A DNA stretch of 46,429 nt from JBCDBD01 sp039184335 (GTDB lineage: Bacteria; Bacteroidota; Bacteroidia; Flavobacteriales; Flavobacteriaceae): the NCBI GenBank assembly GCA_039184335.1, contig JBCDBD010000028.1, positions 1-46,429 of the forward strand, in the 5' to 3' direction. A model generated the notes under the pieces. The model made no database searches. It had not been told where the DNA came from and worked only from the letters and a program-made list of their open reading frames with translations. Both the position numbers and the translations under genes were made by a program. Shown here piece by piece: positions 16,461 to 24,693 of this stretch (positions are counted from its first letter, which is position 1; the number at the start of each line of letters is the position of its first letter).

Positions 16461-16859
16461 ATGTTCATTGAAGCACCAAAAAAAACCGTTCAAAAAAGCG
16501 ATAAAGAAGTCTTTGAATTTTTGGTCGATATCAAAAACTTTGAAATTCTGATGCCAGAAAACATTGACAAATTTGAAATTTTAGACGAGAATACTTTTCG
16601 CTTTGCCCTAAGTGGAATGCCAGAAATCGTGCTACGGCTCAAAGAACAACATCCAAATGACAAAGTAGTTCTGGGTGCCGCCAGCGATAAATTACCTTTT
16701 ACCCTAACTGCCACTATTCAAGCACTTGGAGAAAATCAAAGTGAGGTCGGTCTCAGTTTCGAGGGTGAGTTCAATGCCATGATGGCAATGATGATAAAGG
16801 GTCCCATCACTAACTTTATGGGAACCTTAACTGAAAATATGGACAAAATTTCTACTTAG
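16461..16859 (+). CDS. SRPBCC (START-like) family protein
   Basis: A 132-residue small cytosolic protein with the polyketide cyclase/START-like fold pattern: an N-terminal strand (IEAPKKTVQKS), helix KEVFEFLVDIKNFEILMPENI, then alternating strands, and a long C-terminal helix from MMAMMIKGPITNFMGTLTENM. Such proteins bind hydrophobic ligands, but the ligand here is unknown. It lies 6 bases after pyrE. Its TAG overlaps the TAA of the convergent birA within the four bases TTAG. Confidence 0.85.
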   Translation: MFIEAPKKTVQKSDKEVFEFLVDIKNFEILMPENIDKFEILDENTFRFALSGMPEIVLRLKEQHPNDKVVLGAASDKLPFTLTATIQALGENQSEVGLSFEGEFNAMMAMMIKGPITNFMGTLTENMDKIST

Positions 16860-17590
16860 CCCAAGAATACAATTTCTTTAAAACCAAATAGTCGCACCCC
16901 GCCATGCACCAATTCTACCTTGAGTTTTCCTGATATGGATACGCCTCTGATCATTCCTGTAAAAGGTTGACCACCAACAGTGCAGAAGCGCATCGGCACA
17001 TCTTTCTTGAAAAGCAGTTCCCCATAGCTTTTTATTAACTCTTGCTGGGTTGTTTTTTTCTCCATTGCTTCAAGGTAAAAGACCAGCTCTTCCAAAATTG
17101 TATTCAAAAGTTCATCCAAATCCATTTCTTTTCCCGTAACCATTTTTAAAGAAGCAGCACTATCAAGGCCTTTAAATGATTCTTGGTTGACATTGAGCCC
17201 GATACCAATTATGGAATGTTTGATGTACATTGCCTGTAATACACTTTCAACAAGAATGCCACATATTTTCAAAGTACCTGACATAATGTCGTTGGGCCAT
17301 TTGATTTGCAGTTGGGGTATGTCGTATGCCCGTAATGCATGGTACAACCCTAAGGAGACACCCATATTAAGATAAAATTGATTGCTTACATCAAATGCAT
17401 TAAAATATTTTAAAATGCTGAATGTCAAATTTTTATCTTTCTCAGATTGCCATTGTGTTCCCATTTGCCCCCTACCCTTTACCTGGTGCCTGGCAACAAC
17501 AACAGTCAAATCTTTCAAAGGCTGTTTGAGCACAAGAGTTTTTAGGTACCTATTGGTCGAATCTATGGCATCAAGTTTGAAGATATGCAT
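16856..17590 (-). CDS. birA: Biotin--[acetyl-CoA-carboxylase] ligase
   Basis: A 244-residue enzyme that attaches biotin to the carrier domain of acetyl-CoA carboxylase and related enzymes via biotinyl-5'-AMP. The biotin loop KGRGQMGTQW (residues 38-47) and IKWPNDIM (about 97-104) are conserved, as is ICGILVESV. It lacks the N-terminal winged HTH found in E. coli BirA, so it is a ligase without repressor function. The stop overlaps that of the convergent SRPBCC gene. Confidence 0.95.
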   Translation of the reverse strand: MHIFKLDAIDSTNRYLKTLVLKQPLKDLTVVVARHQVKGRGQMGTQWQSEKDKNLTFSILKYFNAFDVSNQFYLNMGVSLGLYHALRAYDIPQLQIKWPNDIMSGTLKICGILVESVLQAMYIKHSIIGIGLNVNQESFKGLDSAASLKMVTGKEMDLDELLNTILEELVFYLEAMEKKTTQQELIKSYGELLFKKDVPMRFCTVGGQPFTGMIRGVSISGKLKVELVHGGVRLFGFKEIVFLG

Positions 17591-17658
17591 TTTGCTTTCC
17601 CTTTGGCAACGTGTCGAACGATATGTTAAAACTTAAGGTTAAGAAAACAAAAAAAATA

Positions 17659-17666
17659 TAAATTTG
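17659..17666 (+). promoter_or_regulatory. Bacteroidota -7 promoter element for the rsfS-ftsH unit
   Basis: TAAATTTG is a perfect TAnnTTTG match 19 bases before the rsfS ATG, in a very A-rich leader. No clear -33 TTG was found. Confidence 0.55.
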
Positions 17667-17685
17667 TAGAAACTAAAATTTTTGA

Positions 17686-18063
17686 ATGCAGAAAACGAAA
17701 GCTAGCGCAGATGAACTGATTGCCTTAATTTTACATGGAATAGAAGAAGTTAAAGGAATTGATATAAATCTATTGGATCTTAGGGAAATTGAAAACACAG
17801 TTTGCGACTACTTTATCATCTGTAACGGTACTTCCAACACACACGTCAACGCAATAGTCTCCTCAATCCAGAAAACTGTAAGTAAATCCATCAAAGACAA
17901 ACCATGGCATGTAGAGGGCTCTGAAAACGCGGAGTGGGTGTTGATGGACTACGTAAATGTTGTGGTACATGTATTTCAAAAACACGTTCGGGAATTCTAT
18001 GACATTGAAGGCCTTTGGGGCGATGCAAAGGTTATCCTAGTGGAGCGTAGTTATAATCAATAA
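17686..18063 (+). CDS. rsfS: Ribosome silencing factor RsfS
   Basis: A 125-residue DUF143 protein that binds uL14 on the large ribosomal subunit and blocks subunit joining when nutrients are short. Conserved segments: DYFIICNGTSNTHVNAI, the WHVEGSENAEWVLMDY signature, and VVHVFQKHVREFYDIEGLW. Length is typical. ftsH begins 3 bases after the stop, so the two genes are tightly coupled; this RsfS-FtsH pairing is common in Bacteroidota. Confidence 0.96.
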   Translation: MQKTKASADELIALILHGIEEVKGIDINLLDLREIENTVCDYFIICNGTSNTHVNAIVSSIQKTVSKSIKDKPWHVEGSENAEWVLMDYVNVVVHVFQKHVREFYDIEGLWGDAKVILVERSYNQ

Positions 18064-18066
18064 AAA

Positions 18067-20055
18067 ATGGCAAAAGAAAACAATCAGAATACACCAAAGA
18101 AGCCTCGTTTTAGTTCATGGTGGATCTACGGGGTCATTATTGCACTCATTCTGGGTTTCCAATTTTTTGGTAGCACAGGATTTTCAAGTCCGAACAAAAC
18201 CACAACGTCAGAGTTGCAAGAGTTTTTGCGAAACGGTGACATTTCAAAAATATTGATCATCACCAATGCCCGGCAGGCCAAAGTCTTCTTGACTGAAGAA
18301 GCACTGCAGAAGGACGTACATAAAGATGTAGCCGACAAGCCCTTTAATTTTTCAACGGGCACATTGCCCCAATATGCTCTAGATTATGGGGACCTTCAAA
18401 ATTTTGAAGATGAAATCAAAAACATCAAAAAGGAAAACAACCTAGATACCATCGTCGATTTTGATACGGAGTCAAACATATTGGGCGACCTGTTGTTGTC
18501 TTTACTCCCCTTTGCCCTGCTTATCGGAATATGGATCTATCTAATGCGCAGAATGTCTGGGGGTGCTGGTGGGGGTGCCGGAGGCCAAATTTTCAATATT
18601 GGTAAATCGAAAGCAAAGCTGTTCGATGAAAAGACAGATACCCGAACCTCTTTTAAAGATGTGGCAGGCCTTGAAGGAGCCAAAGAAGAAGTACAAGAAA
18701 TTGTAGAGTTTTTGAAAAATCCTGATAAGTACACCTCACTTGGGGGCAAGATTCCCAAAGGGGCGTTATTGGTCGGCCCTCCTGGAACAGGTAAGACACT
18801 GCTGGCTAAGGCTGTGGCCGGTGAGGCCAAAGTGCCATTTTTCTCGCTTTCAGGTTCTGACTTCGTTGAAATGTTTGTGGGCGTAGGCGCATCAAGGGTT
18901 AGAGACCTTTTCAAACAGGCCAAGGACAAATCACCTTCGATCATCTTCATTGACGAAATTGATGCCATTGGCCGTGCCAGGGGTAAAAACAACTTTACAG
19001 GTTCCAATGATGAGCGGGAAAATACACTGAACCAGTTGTTGACCGAAATGGATGGCTTTGGTACGAACACCAACGTCATTGTGTTGGCAGCTACAAACCG
19101 TGCCGATGTCTTGGACAAGGCACTCATGCGGGCAGGCCGTTTTGATCGGCAGGTATATGTAGATCTTCCTGACTTAAGGGAACGGAAGGAAATTTTCGAA
19201 GTCCATCTACGGCCGATTAAGACTGCTGAAACCCTAGACTTGGATTTTTTGGCAAAACAAACCCCAGGGTTCTCAGGAGCAGATATTGCCAATGTTTGCA
19301 ATGAAGCCGCTTTGATCGCTGCCAGAAAAGAAAAAAATGCAGTCAACAAACAAGACTTTTTAGATGCTGTTGACCGTATCATAGGGGGATTGGAAAAGAA
19401 AAACAAAATCATCACCCCTGAAGAGAAAAAGACCATAGCATTTCACGAGGCGGGGCACGCTACCGTAAGCTGGATGTTGGAACACGCAGCTCCTTTGGTC
19501 AAGGTTACCATTGTACCTCGGGGGCAATCACTCGGTGCTGCTTGGTACCTGCCCGAAGAACGCCTGATTGTAAGGCCTGAACAAATGTTGGATGAAATGT
19601 GTGCCACTATGGGAGGTAGGGCTGCTGAAAAGGTCATTTTCAACAAAATTTCCACAGGGGCACTTAGCGATTTGGAAAAAGTGACCAAACAGGCAAGGGC
19701 CATGGTAACCATCTATGGTCTTAACGACGAATTGGGCAATATCACATATTATGATTCTTCAGGTCAAAACGAATATGGTTTCTCTAAGCCCTACAGTGAA
19801 GAGACAGCCCAAAAAATTGACCAAGAGATATCAAAAATCATTGAAGCACAATATCAACGTGCGGTCAGGCTTTTGCAAAAAAACAAAGATAAGCTTAGTG
19901 AGCTAGCAGAAAGGCTCTTGGAAAAAGAGGTCATCTTCAAAGATGATCTTGAAAAAATATTCGGAAAACGACCTTTCGAAAAAGACAAAGAAGAAGTAAG
20001 AGAAAAAGTGAAAGCAGAAGAACAGCCTGCAGAGGAATTGGGAAAAGAAGAATAA
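18067..20055 (+). CDS. ftsH: ATP-dependent zinc metalloprotease FtsH
   Basis: A 662-residue membrane-anchored AAA+ protease that degrades misfolded and regulatory proteins. There are two transmembrane helices (about residues 18-35 and 139-158) flanking a periplasmic domain; Walker A GPPGTGKT near residue 236, Walker B IIFIDEIDAIG, the second region of homology NVIVLAATNRADVLDKALMR (20 residues), and the zinc motif HEAGH at 460-464. The Gly-rich linker GGAGGGAGGQ after helix 2 is typical. The C terminus is a charged, Lys/Glu-rich tail. It is followed by LUD, cdsA, psd and ACBP genes on the same strand, which ties protease function to membrane lipid supply. Confidence 0.97.
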   Translation: MAKENNQNTPKKPRFSSWWIYGVIIALILGFQFFGSTGFSSPNKTTTSELQEFLRNGDISKILIITNARQAKVFLTEEALQKDVHKDVADKPFNFSTGTLPQYALDYGDLQNFEDEIKNIKKENNLDTIVDFDTESNILGDLLLSLLPFALLIGIWIYLMRRMSGGAGGGAGGQIFNIGKSKAKLFDEKTDTRTSFKDVAGLEGAKEEVQEIVEFLKNPDKYTSLGGKIPKGALLVGPPGTGKTLLAKAVAGEAKVPFFSLSGSDFVEMFVGVGASRVRDLFKQAKDKSPSIIFIDEIDAIGRARGKNNFTGSNDERENTLNQLLTEMDGFGTNTNVIVLAATNRADVLDKALMRAGRFDRQVYVDLPDLRERKEIFEVHLRPIKTAETLDLDFLAKQTPGFSGADIANVCNEAALIAARKEKNAVNKQDFLDAVDRIIGGLEKKNKIITPEEKKTIAFHEAGHATVSWMLEHAAPLVKVTIVPRGQSLGAAWYLPEERLIVRPEQMLDEMCATMGGRAAEKVIFNKISTGALSDLEKVTKQARAMVTIYGLNDELGNITYYDSSGQNEYGFSKPYSEETAQKIDQEISKIIEAQYQRAVRLLQKNKDKLSELAERLLEKEVIFKDDLEKIFGKRPFEKDKEEVREKVKAEEQPAEELGKEE

Positions 20056-20095
20056 AGATTACAAAAAGTAAGTAGCACCGGTATAATCACTTTGA

Positions 20096-20704
20096 ATGGG
20101 AGTGTTTGACAAACTTTTTGGAGGTGGCAAAAAGGTTTCTAAAGAAACAGTGGAAACCCGAGGGCAGCACATGCCCGACCTTAAGATACCTGTTGACGAA
20201 AAGTTTACCATTTACTTCAAAAAAAATGGAGGTAAATTTTTATACTGTGAAGATTTCTCCGAGGTCACAGACGCCCTTAAAAGCATTATCTCTGAAAATA
20301 ACTGGCAGCAACACTTTTTCTATTCTTTGGATCCGAGACTTGAGCAACGTTTCGCTTCAGAAAACATCCCATTTACCCACAATAGAACAGAGAGCACCAT
20401 ATTCTTCACGACCTGTGAGCATCTGATTGCACATAATGGATCTATATTGGTGTGCTCAAACCAGATCAAGGGCAAAAAATTAAGCGAATTACCGGCCAAT
20501 CTTATCGTCTTTGCCACCACGAGCCAATTGGTCGACTCAATAAGCGAAGCACTTAAAATTATCAAGACCAAGTACAAGAATAACATTCCGGACAACATTA
20601 CCACCTTAAAACATTTTCAACCCACTTCAGAAAACAAAAATGATTTTCTATCTTACGGAAGTGCATCAAAAAATGTATACCTTTTGCTGCTAGAAGATTA
20701 TTGA
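20096..20704 (+). CDS. LUD domain protein (LutC/YkgG-like)
   Basis: A 202-residue protein matching the LUD (lactate utilisation) family: a variable N terminus, HFFYSLDPRLEQRF, HLIAHNGSILVCSNQIKGK (the conserved Thr/Ala-Gly-Ser region) and LIVFATTSQLVDSISEAL. LutC-like proteins assist iron-sulfur lactate oxidation, but no lutA or lutB lies nearby, and in flavobacteria this gene is regularly found between ftsH and cdsA. Its true role is unknown. It lies 40 bases after ftsH and 4 bases before cdsA. Confidence 0.85.
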   Translation: MGVFDKLFGGGKKVSKETVETRGQHMPDLKIPVDEKFTIYFKKNGGKFLYCEDFSEVTDALKSIISENNWQQHFFYSLDPRLEQRFASENIPFTHNRTESTIFFTTCEHLIAHNGSILVCSNQIKGKKLSELPANLIVFATTSQLVDSISEALKIIKTKYKNNIPDNITTLKHFQPTSENKNDFLSYGSASKNVYLLLLEDY

Positions 20705-20708
20705 TTCG

Positions 20709-21512
20709 ATGAGAGAACTTTTTAGGCGGTCCATTACCGGAGCAGTGTATGTTGTGCTTCTGCTGTCCGCCGTTTTTTTAAGTCCAGATGCGTTTGATTT
20801 TCTGTTCATGGTCTTTGGACTGGCTTGCCTTTACGAGTTCAAAAGGTTGGTGAAGCTTAAAGGCTACTACATTTTCATTGCCTATTTGGCACTATGGTGG
20901 GTTTTTATCTACCTTATTCAAGATCAACTTGTCATTACAGTATTGATGCTGATTACCCTTACCGTTGATTTGGCACTTTTAGCTTATCTGTTTTCTAAAA
21001 GTGCCAAACGCTTTGGTGATGTCCAGAAATTCTTGATCGCATTGTTCTATATTGGTGGTGGGTGTATTTTTTTGACCATGATTCCATACAAAGACAATGA
21101 ATTCGCGAAATATTTGATCATGGGCATCTTTATCTTGATATGGGTCAACGATTCATTCGCATACCTTGTTGGAAAAAGTGTCGGAAAGACCAAGCTATAT
21201 CCTTCAATTTCTCCTAAAAAAACTGCGGAAGGTTATCTTGGAGGTCTTATTTTTGCGTTGGCAACTGCTTATATCATGGCTAGGCTCGATACGGCACTAC
21301 TAATTTCTGAGTGGATGATTTTGGCTGTAGTTATTGTTGTTGCCGGGGGTCTGGGTGACTTACTGGAATCTAAGTTCAAGCGAATAGCTGGAGTAAAGGA
21401 CAGCGGTGCCATTTTACCTGGTCATGGAGGTATGCTCGATCGTCTCGATAGTCTGATATTTGCTGCCCCTTTTGCATATTTGACGTTAAACATTTTTACG
21501 TATGTTTCATAG
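20709..21512 (+). CDS. cdsA: Phosphatidate cytidylyltransferase
   Basis: A 267-residue integral membrane enzyme making CDP-diacylglycerol from phosphatidate and CTP, the branch point to all phospholipids. About eight hydrophobic helices span the inner membrane, and the family signature is complete at the C terminus: SKFKRIAGVKDSG then LPGHGGMLDRLDSL. It overlaps psd by 11 bases, so the two enzymes of the phosphatidylethanolamine route are translationally linked (phosphatidylserine synthase is not in the window). Confidence 0.95.
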   Translation: MRELFRRSITGAVYVVLLLSAVFLSPDAFDFLFMVFGLACLYEFKRLVKLKGYYIFIAYLALWWVFIYLIQDQLVITVLMLITLTVDLALLAYLFSKSAKRFGDVQKFLIALFYIGGGCIFLTMIPYKDNEFAKYLIMGIFILIWVNDSFAYLVGKSVGKTKLYPSISPKKTAEGYLGGLIFALATAYIMARLDTALLISEWMILAVVIVVAGGLGDLLESKFKRIAGVKDSGAILPGHGGMLDRLDSLIFAAPFAYLTLNIFTYVS

Positions 21513-22167
21513 AGAAGGACAAAAGATTATTCTCATTACTTTCTTTTTAGTAGTGGTATCGATTCTTTTATTCCAGTTTTTAATTGATTTAGAATGGTTA
21601 AGATGGCTATTACAACTCACTGTATTGGTGGTACTCGTGCTTATCTTACAGTTTTTTCGAAACCCTAAACGACCCGTCACACCCACTTTTGACGAAGTTT
21701 TGGCCCCTGTCGATGGAAAAGTGGTCATCATAGATGAAGTAGAAGAGCCTGAATACTTTAAAGAGAAAAGAAAACAGGTCTCTATTTTTATGTCACCGCT
21801 AAACGTACATGTAACACGCTATCCGGTCAGTGGTACGATAACTTATTCAAAATACCACCCAGGAAAATACCTGGTTGCTTGGCATCCGAAATCAAGTACC
21901 AAAAATGAGCGAACGACCATTGTGGTGCATACGCCTAAATTTGGAGAGATTCTCTATCGGCAGATTGCTGGTGCCGTTGCAAGGCGCATTGTCAATTATG
22001 CAGAAGAAGGAGAACAAGTCACCCAGGGCACTGATGCCGGATTTATTAAGTTTGGTTCAAGGGTCGACCTGTTTTTGCCCTTAAATTGCAGTATCAACGT
22101 AAGATTGAACCAAAAGGTGGTCGGTGCCAAGACCAGCATTGCCTCTTTTCTGGAAAACTATGAATAA
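21502..22167 (+). CDS. psd: Phosphatidylserine decarboxylase (short form)
   Basis: A 221-residue proenzyme that decarboxylates phosphatidylserine to phosphatidylethanolamine. Two hydrophobic segments lie at about residues 8-28 and 34-52; the catalytic domain follows with LAPVDGKVV, SIFMSPLNVHVTRYPVSG and the self-cleavage site FGSRVDLFLP, where cleavage between Gly185 and Ser186 yields the pyruvoyl group. The length and FGS motif fit the short, archaeal/Bacteroidota type rather than the E. coli LGST form. It overlaps cdsA by 11 bases and the ACBP gene by 8. Confidence 0.95.
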   Translation: MFHREGQKIILITFFLVVVSILLFQFLIDLEWLRWLLQLTVLVVLVLILQFFRNPKRPVTPTFDEVLAPVDGKVVIIDEVEEPEYFKEKRKQVSIFMSPLNVHVTRYPVSGTITYSKYHPGKYLVAWHPKSSTKNERTTIVVHTPKFGEILYRQIAGAVARRIVNYAEEGEQVTQGTDAGFIKFGSRVDLFLPLNCSINVRLNQKVVGAKTSIASFLENYE

Positions 22168-22426
22168 GGTAGCATTAAAAGAAGCATTTGCAGAAGCTGT
22201 GGAATATATCAATAAGTATACAGCCCCACTGCCAGCAGATTTGTTATTGAAATTATATGCGTACTATAAAATTGCCAACAAAAATTACAACAATCCGGGC
22301 AGTAAAACACCGCTCATCAATGCCTTTAAGGCCAATGCTCTGATTCAAGCCCAAAAAATCAGCAGGGAAGAAGCCATGCAAAGCTATATTGACTTAGTGA
22401 ATAAAGAAATAAAAAAAACTAAGTAG
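22160..22426 (+). CDS. Acyl-CoA-binding protein
   Basis: An 88-residue protein from the ATG at 22160, overlapping the end of psd by 8 bases (ATGAATAA). The four-helix ACBP pattern is visible: FAEAVEYI, then LPADLLLKLYAYYKIANKN, and ISREEAMQSYIDLVNKEI. The KWDAW-type motif of eukaryotic ACBPs is replaced by LINAFKANAL, so it is a divergent member. It binds long-chain acyl-CoA and, being the last gene of the phospholipid unit, may deliver acyl groups for lipid synthesis. Its last 8 bases overlap the convergent sterol desaturase. Confidence 0.88.
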   Translation: MNKVALKEAFAEAVEYINKYTAPLPADLLLKLYAYYKIANKNYNNPGSKTPLINAFKANALIQAQKISREEAMQSYIDLVNKEIKKTK

Positions 22427-23687
22427 TTTCAGAAGCAGACCATACTTTTTTTTCAAGAAAAGAAAAATAAATACCTCCAATAATGGTAACAAAAAAATAC
22501 AAGGCAACTAAATTGCTCCCTATTGGCAAAACCCCATCAATACCAAACCAACCGTTCATGGCATAAATTAAACCCAGACCGGCCATGCCCCTAAATATTT
22601 CTATCCAAACGGCATAGGGCTTTCCATCCATTAAGGTGGTATACCCATAAATACCGACAAAAACGTAAGTTCCAAAAAGAAGCAACCGATTAAATCCGAT
22701 TTCAGAGTAATTGTAAAACATAAAAAGCATCAATGCCGTATTGCTCAATAACTGAAAAATAGAATAGCCTTTCAACATACTTGAAGCATTGGGACGATAT
22801 TTTTGAAAATCATAAACATTTTCAATTTTCTTGATTGGATATTTTGCTGCCACGTCAGCAGGACGCCAGCCTGTCGGCATAAACCAAATTTTAATCTTGT
22901 CAAACCATGTATCAGTATACCATGCGTCTTTGGCCAATCGCCATAGGTGCTGAAAATTAATTAGGATCGGATTCCAAGTCGCAGCAGGTTTCAGTACGCC
23001 ATATTGAGGGGGCACTGCATCAAGTTCTTCTTGAAAAGTGCCGAAAAAACGATCCCAAACACATAGAATCTGACCTAGGTTCTTATCAATATACTCTGGA
23101 TTTATGGCATGATGCACCCGATGTTGTGAAGGCGTCACAATGATATATTCCAACCAACCCATTTTACCAATATGCTGGGTATGGTACCAAAATTGTGCAA
23201 ATAAATGGATTGGCGCCAAGATAGCTATCACTTCGCTGGGCACACCCAAAAGAGCCGCAGGAATGAGCAGCAAGGGAAAATAACCGATAAGATTTGAAAT
23301 GGACTGTCGCAATGCACAGGCCAGATTAAATTCTTCACTACTGTGATGAATGACATGTTGGTTCCAAAAGATATTGACATGATGGCTCAATCTGTGGTTC
23401 CAATAGCCGGCAAAATCAATCGCAATAAACGCAATCAGCCAAACCGCCCAAGTGGCCTCGATACTGATCAAGGCCATGTTATCGACCAGATAAGGGTAGG
23501 TTACCACAATGACCGCCAGACCCAAAGAGTCTTTGATTATATTGGTGAGGCCCGAACTTAAGCTACTCACCGTATCCATAATAGTATGCTTTTGGCGTTT
23601 TACAAGAAGGCCATATAAGATTTCAACAAGTACAAGACCCACAAAAAAGGGAATGGCATAAAGCAATGCTGTAGCATAGGTCTCCAT
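22419..23687 (-). CDS. Fatty-acid hydroxylase / sterol desaturase superfamily protein
   Basis: A 422-residue integral membrane di-iron enzyme with the histidine boxes of the superfamily: HRLSHH (98-103), HVIHHS (111-116), HTQH (169-172) and QHRVHHA (188-194). Hydrophobic helices run before and between the boxes, and four further helices fill the C-terminal 120 residues. The size, box spacing and extra C-terminal helices resemble alkylglycerol monooxygenase-like proteins. It hydroxylates or cleaves a lipid in the membrane; the substrate is unknown. It is convergent with ACBP (8-base overlap). Confidence 0.9.
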   Translation of the reverse strand: METYATALLYAIPFFVGLVLVEILYGLLVKRQKHTIMDTVSSLSSGLTNIIKDSLGLAVIVVTYPYLVDNMALISIEATWAVWLIAFIAIDFAGYWNHRLSHHVNIFWNQHVIHHSSEEFNLACALRQSISNLIGYFPLLLIPAALLGVPSEVIAILAPIHLFAQFWYHTQHIGKMGWLEYIIVTPSQHRVHHAINPEYIDKNLGQILCVWDRFFGTFQEELDAVPPQYGVLKPAATWNPILINFQHLWRLAKDAWYTDTWFDKIKIWFMPTGWRPADVAAKYPIKKIENVYDFQKYRPNASSMLKGYSIFQLLSNTALMLFMFYNYSEIGFNRLLLFGTYVFVGIYGYTTLMDGKPYAVWIEIFRGMAGLGLIYAMNGWFGIDGVLPIGSNLVALYFFVTIIGGIYFSFLEKKVWSASETT

Positions 23688-23749
23688 GGTCTAAAGATAA
23701 AAAATCAGTAAAAATTTCCTAGCTTCCCCTATTGGCAGCATACAAGGCA

Positions 23750-24631
23750 TCAGAGCCTTTCCCTAAAAAAATCAATGGTACGCGTCCATGCCAGTTCTGC
23801 TGCGTCAGCATCATAACGTGGCGTACTGGTATTGTGAAACCCATGGTTCACATTGGGATATGTAAAAGCGGTATATTCTTTTCCATTTTCTTTCAGTAAT
23901 TTTTCGTAAGCCGGCCAACCAGCGTTCACCCGCTCATCCAAACCTGCAAATTGAAGCAATAGCGGGGCATTGATTTGCTCAATGCCTTCTTTGGGTTGCC
24001 CACCGTAGAATGGGACAGCAGCTGCCAACCCAGCAACTTTTACAGCCATCATATTTGATATCCACCCACCAAAGCAAAAACCGACCACTCCTATTTTTCC
24101 ATTACAGACCTCATGGGCTTTCAGGTAATCGAACGCAGCAATAAAATCTTCAAGCATTTCAAGGCGGTCTCGTTGACGTTGCAGCACCCTACCTTCATCA
24201 TCATTGCCAGGATACCCCCCGAGAGGTGTCAGTGCATCCGGTGCCAAAGTAATAAAACCTGCCAGCGCTGCCCTACGGGCCGTATCTTCAATATAAGGAT
24301 TCAGTCCCCTATTCTCATGTACAACGACAATACCGCCCAGTTTTCCATCGGTATCTGAAGGCATTGAAAGCAATCCCTTAATTTCTCCTCCTCCTTTAGG
24401 GGAGCTATAGGTGATATAATCTGATTTCAGTTGCGGGTCGTTGGAATCGACCAAAAGGCTATCTTTATAGTTGGGCATTAAGAAGCTCATCAATGATGCA
24501 ACCGTAATGCCACCAACAGCATACATTCCTAGCTTTTCAACAAATTCACGCCGCTGTAATTTGTTGTGGGCATAATCATCGTAAAGATCAAAAACGTCTT
24601 GTGATAGGTCTTCTTTTTTTAAAGGTTTCAT
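23750..24631 (-). CDS. Dienelactone hydrolase family protein with Tat-like leader
   Basis: From ATG 24631 the protein has 293 residues (a GTG two codons upstream is possible). After a charged 25-residue segment comes LQRREFVEKLG then a hydrophobic stretch MYAVGGITVASLMSFLM, which looks like a twin-arginine leader or membrane anchor. The alpha/beta-hydrolase core has the dienelactone hydrolase nucleophile in GVVGFCFGGWISN (Cys instead of Ser), an acid in GLDERV and His in NVNHGFHN. It hydrolyses an ester or lactone, probably outside the cytoplasm; the substrate is unknown. It lies 62 bases before the desaturase gene on the same strand. Confidence 0.9.
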   Translation of the reverse strand: MKPLKKEDLSQDVFDLYDDYAHNKLQRREFVEKLGMYAVGGITVASLMSFLMPNYKDSLLVDSNDPQLKSDYITYSSPKGGGEIKGLLSMPSDTDGKLGGIVVVHENRGLNPYIEDTARRAALAGFITLAPDALTPLGGYPGNDDEGRVLQRQRDRLEMLEDFIAAFDYLKAHEVCNGKIGVVGFCFGGWISNMMAVKVAGLAAAVPFYGGQPKEGIEQINAPLLLQFAGLDERVNAGWPAYEKLLKENGKEYTAFTYPNVNHGFHNTSTPRYDADAAELAWTRTIDFFRERL

Positions 24632-24693
24632 TTGCACACTTTTTTTGCTGAATGAAGTTACAAAACCTTTTATGAAAAATGAATTGGAAATTC

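Noticed and set aside
18537..19436. 299-codon open frame on the minus strand opposite ftsH
   Set aside because: It mirrors the strongly conserved FtsH AAA domain on the plus strand, has Ser/Pro-rich low-complexity composition and no known motif.
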